NCBI GenBank assembly: GCA_050011095.1
Contig: JBEKJU010000260.1
Coordinates: forward strand, 1 to 5,475
DNA from: JBEKJU01 sp050011095
GTDB lineage: Bacteria > Desulfobacterota > Syntrophorhabdia > Syntrophorhabdales > WCHB1-27
Direction: 5' to 3'
DNA: 5,475 nt
Below, in pieces: positions 5,145-5,475 of the stretch. The position numbers were made by a program, and so were the translations under genes. Every line of letters begins with the position of its first letter. Position 1 is the stretch's first letter. The notes under the pieces were generated by a model. It was given only the letters and a program-made list of their open reading frames with translations, searched no databases and was not told the DNA's origin.

Positions 5145-5475
5145 ATGAGATGGCTGAGACATGGGAGGTTCCGCGTCCGTTCCGCCGTAAAGTGTTTCCT
5201 TGCCGTCGCCTTCGCGGTCTTCGCCTCTCAGCACGTTTGCGCTTTTTGCTTCGAAGAGGCCGGCGCAAAGTACGGAGTGTCCCCGCAGCTACTCTGGGCC
5301 ATCGCAAAAGCCGAAAGCAATTTCAACCCCGCGGCACTCAACTACAATAAGAACCACTCCTTCGATTATGGCCTCATGCAGATAAACTCCTCCTGGTACA
5401 GGGAGTTGGGTCATGAGAGATGGATGCGCCTCGATGACGCGTGCTACAACGTGCAGGTAGGGGCCTGGATACTGA
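5145..5475 (+). CDS. secreted lytic transglycosylase, VirB1/SLT type (3' end outside the window)
   Basis: The first 110 residues are present and the frame is still open at the right edge. Residues 1-33 form a signal peptide: a basic start (MRWLRHGRFRVRSAVK), a hydrophobic core (CFLAVAFAVFAS) and a likely cleavage after HVCA. The mature part begins FCFEEAGAKYGVSPQLLWAIAK, then has AESNFNP with catalytic Glu57, DYGLMQIN (74-81) and CYNVQVGAWIL (100-110). This is the goose-lysozyme-like SLT fold that cleaves peptidoglycan glycan strands in the periplasm; Cys35 and Cys100 probably form a disulfide. The FCFEEAG opening resembles transglycosylases of conjugative plasmids and type III/IV secretion loci (VirB1, PilT, IpgF) as I remember them. 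The ATG at 5145 is the only normal start in the frame after a stop at 5127; no Shine-Dalgarno is seen, unlike its neighbours. A phage or chromosomal enzyme is less likely but not excluded. Confidence 0.9.
   Translation, partial: MRWLRHGRFRVRSAVKCFLAVAFAVFASQHVCAFCFEEAGAKYGVSPQLLWAIAKAESNFNPAALNYNKNHSFDYGLMQINSSWYRELGHERWMRLDDACYNVQVGAWIL

Noticed and set aside
1..5475. CRISPR arrays, tRNA or rRNA genes, IS elements, riboswitches
   Set aside because: No regularly spaced repeats, cloverleaf-type sequence, transposase motifs or cobalamin-riboswitch signature were seen on either strand.

Overview
The window looks like an accessory, probably mobile-element-associated region of a GC-rich Gram-negative bacterium. 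I cannot name a genus. A deltaproteobacterium or similar anaerobe would fit the B12-dependent ribonucleotide reductase and the periplasmic lytic transglycosylase, but this is inference. Almost every gene has a strong AAGGAGG-type Shine-Dalgarno sequence. The protein set is typical of plasmids, integrative conjugative elements or large phages: SSB, ribonucleotide reductase, an HU-like protein, a toxin-antitoxin pair, a DUF3768 protein, small phage/plasmid-type hypotheticals and a VirB1-like transglycosylase. No integrase, relaxase, replication protein, tRNA, rRNA, CRISPR or IS element is visible.

Layout. Positions 1-193 hold only a doubtful plus-strand gene tail and an AT-rich patch. From 4442 down to 194 everything lies on the minus strand and reads leftward: ssb (4442-4050), nrdJ (4039-2045), a DUF433 antitoxin (1962-1711), a DUF5615 PIN-like toxin (1714-1328), a 211-base gap, a DUF3768 protein (1116-784) and two small conserved hypotheticals (764-492 and 478-194). 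A 213-base AT-rich divergent intergenic region (4443-4655) separates this block from two rightward genes: an HU-family protein with a lysine-rich tail (4656-4994) and the start of a secreted lytic transglycosylase (from 5145) that runs off the right edge.

How the genes may work together. The ssb stop codon is embedded in the nrdJ Shine-Dalgarno sequence, so ssDNA protection and dNTP supply appear to be translated as one unit. This would suit an element that arrives as, or replicates through, single-stranded DNA. The HU-like protein could compact the element's DNA, the toxin-antitoxin pair could stabilise it, and the transglycosylase could open peptidoglycan for a conjugation or secretion apparatus encoded to the right. 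These roles follow from family knowledge plus neighbourhood; the sequence directly shows the domains, spacing and translation signals. I see no convincing wholly new system. The least-explained parts are the DUF3768/small-hypothetical cassette, the ssb-nrdJ coupling and the HU tail.
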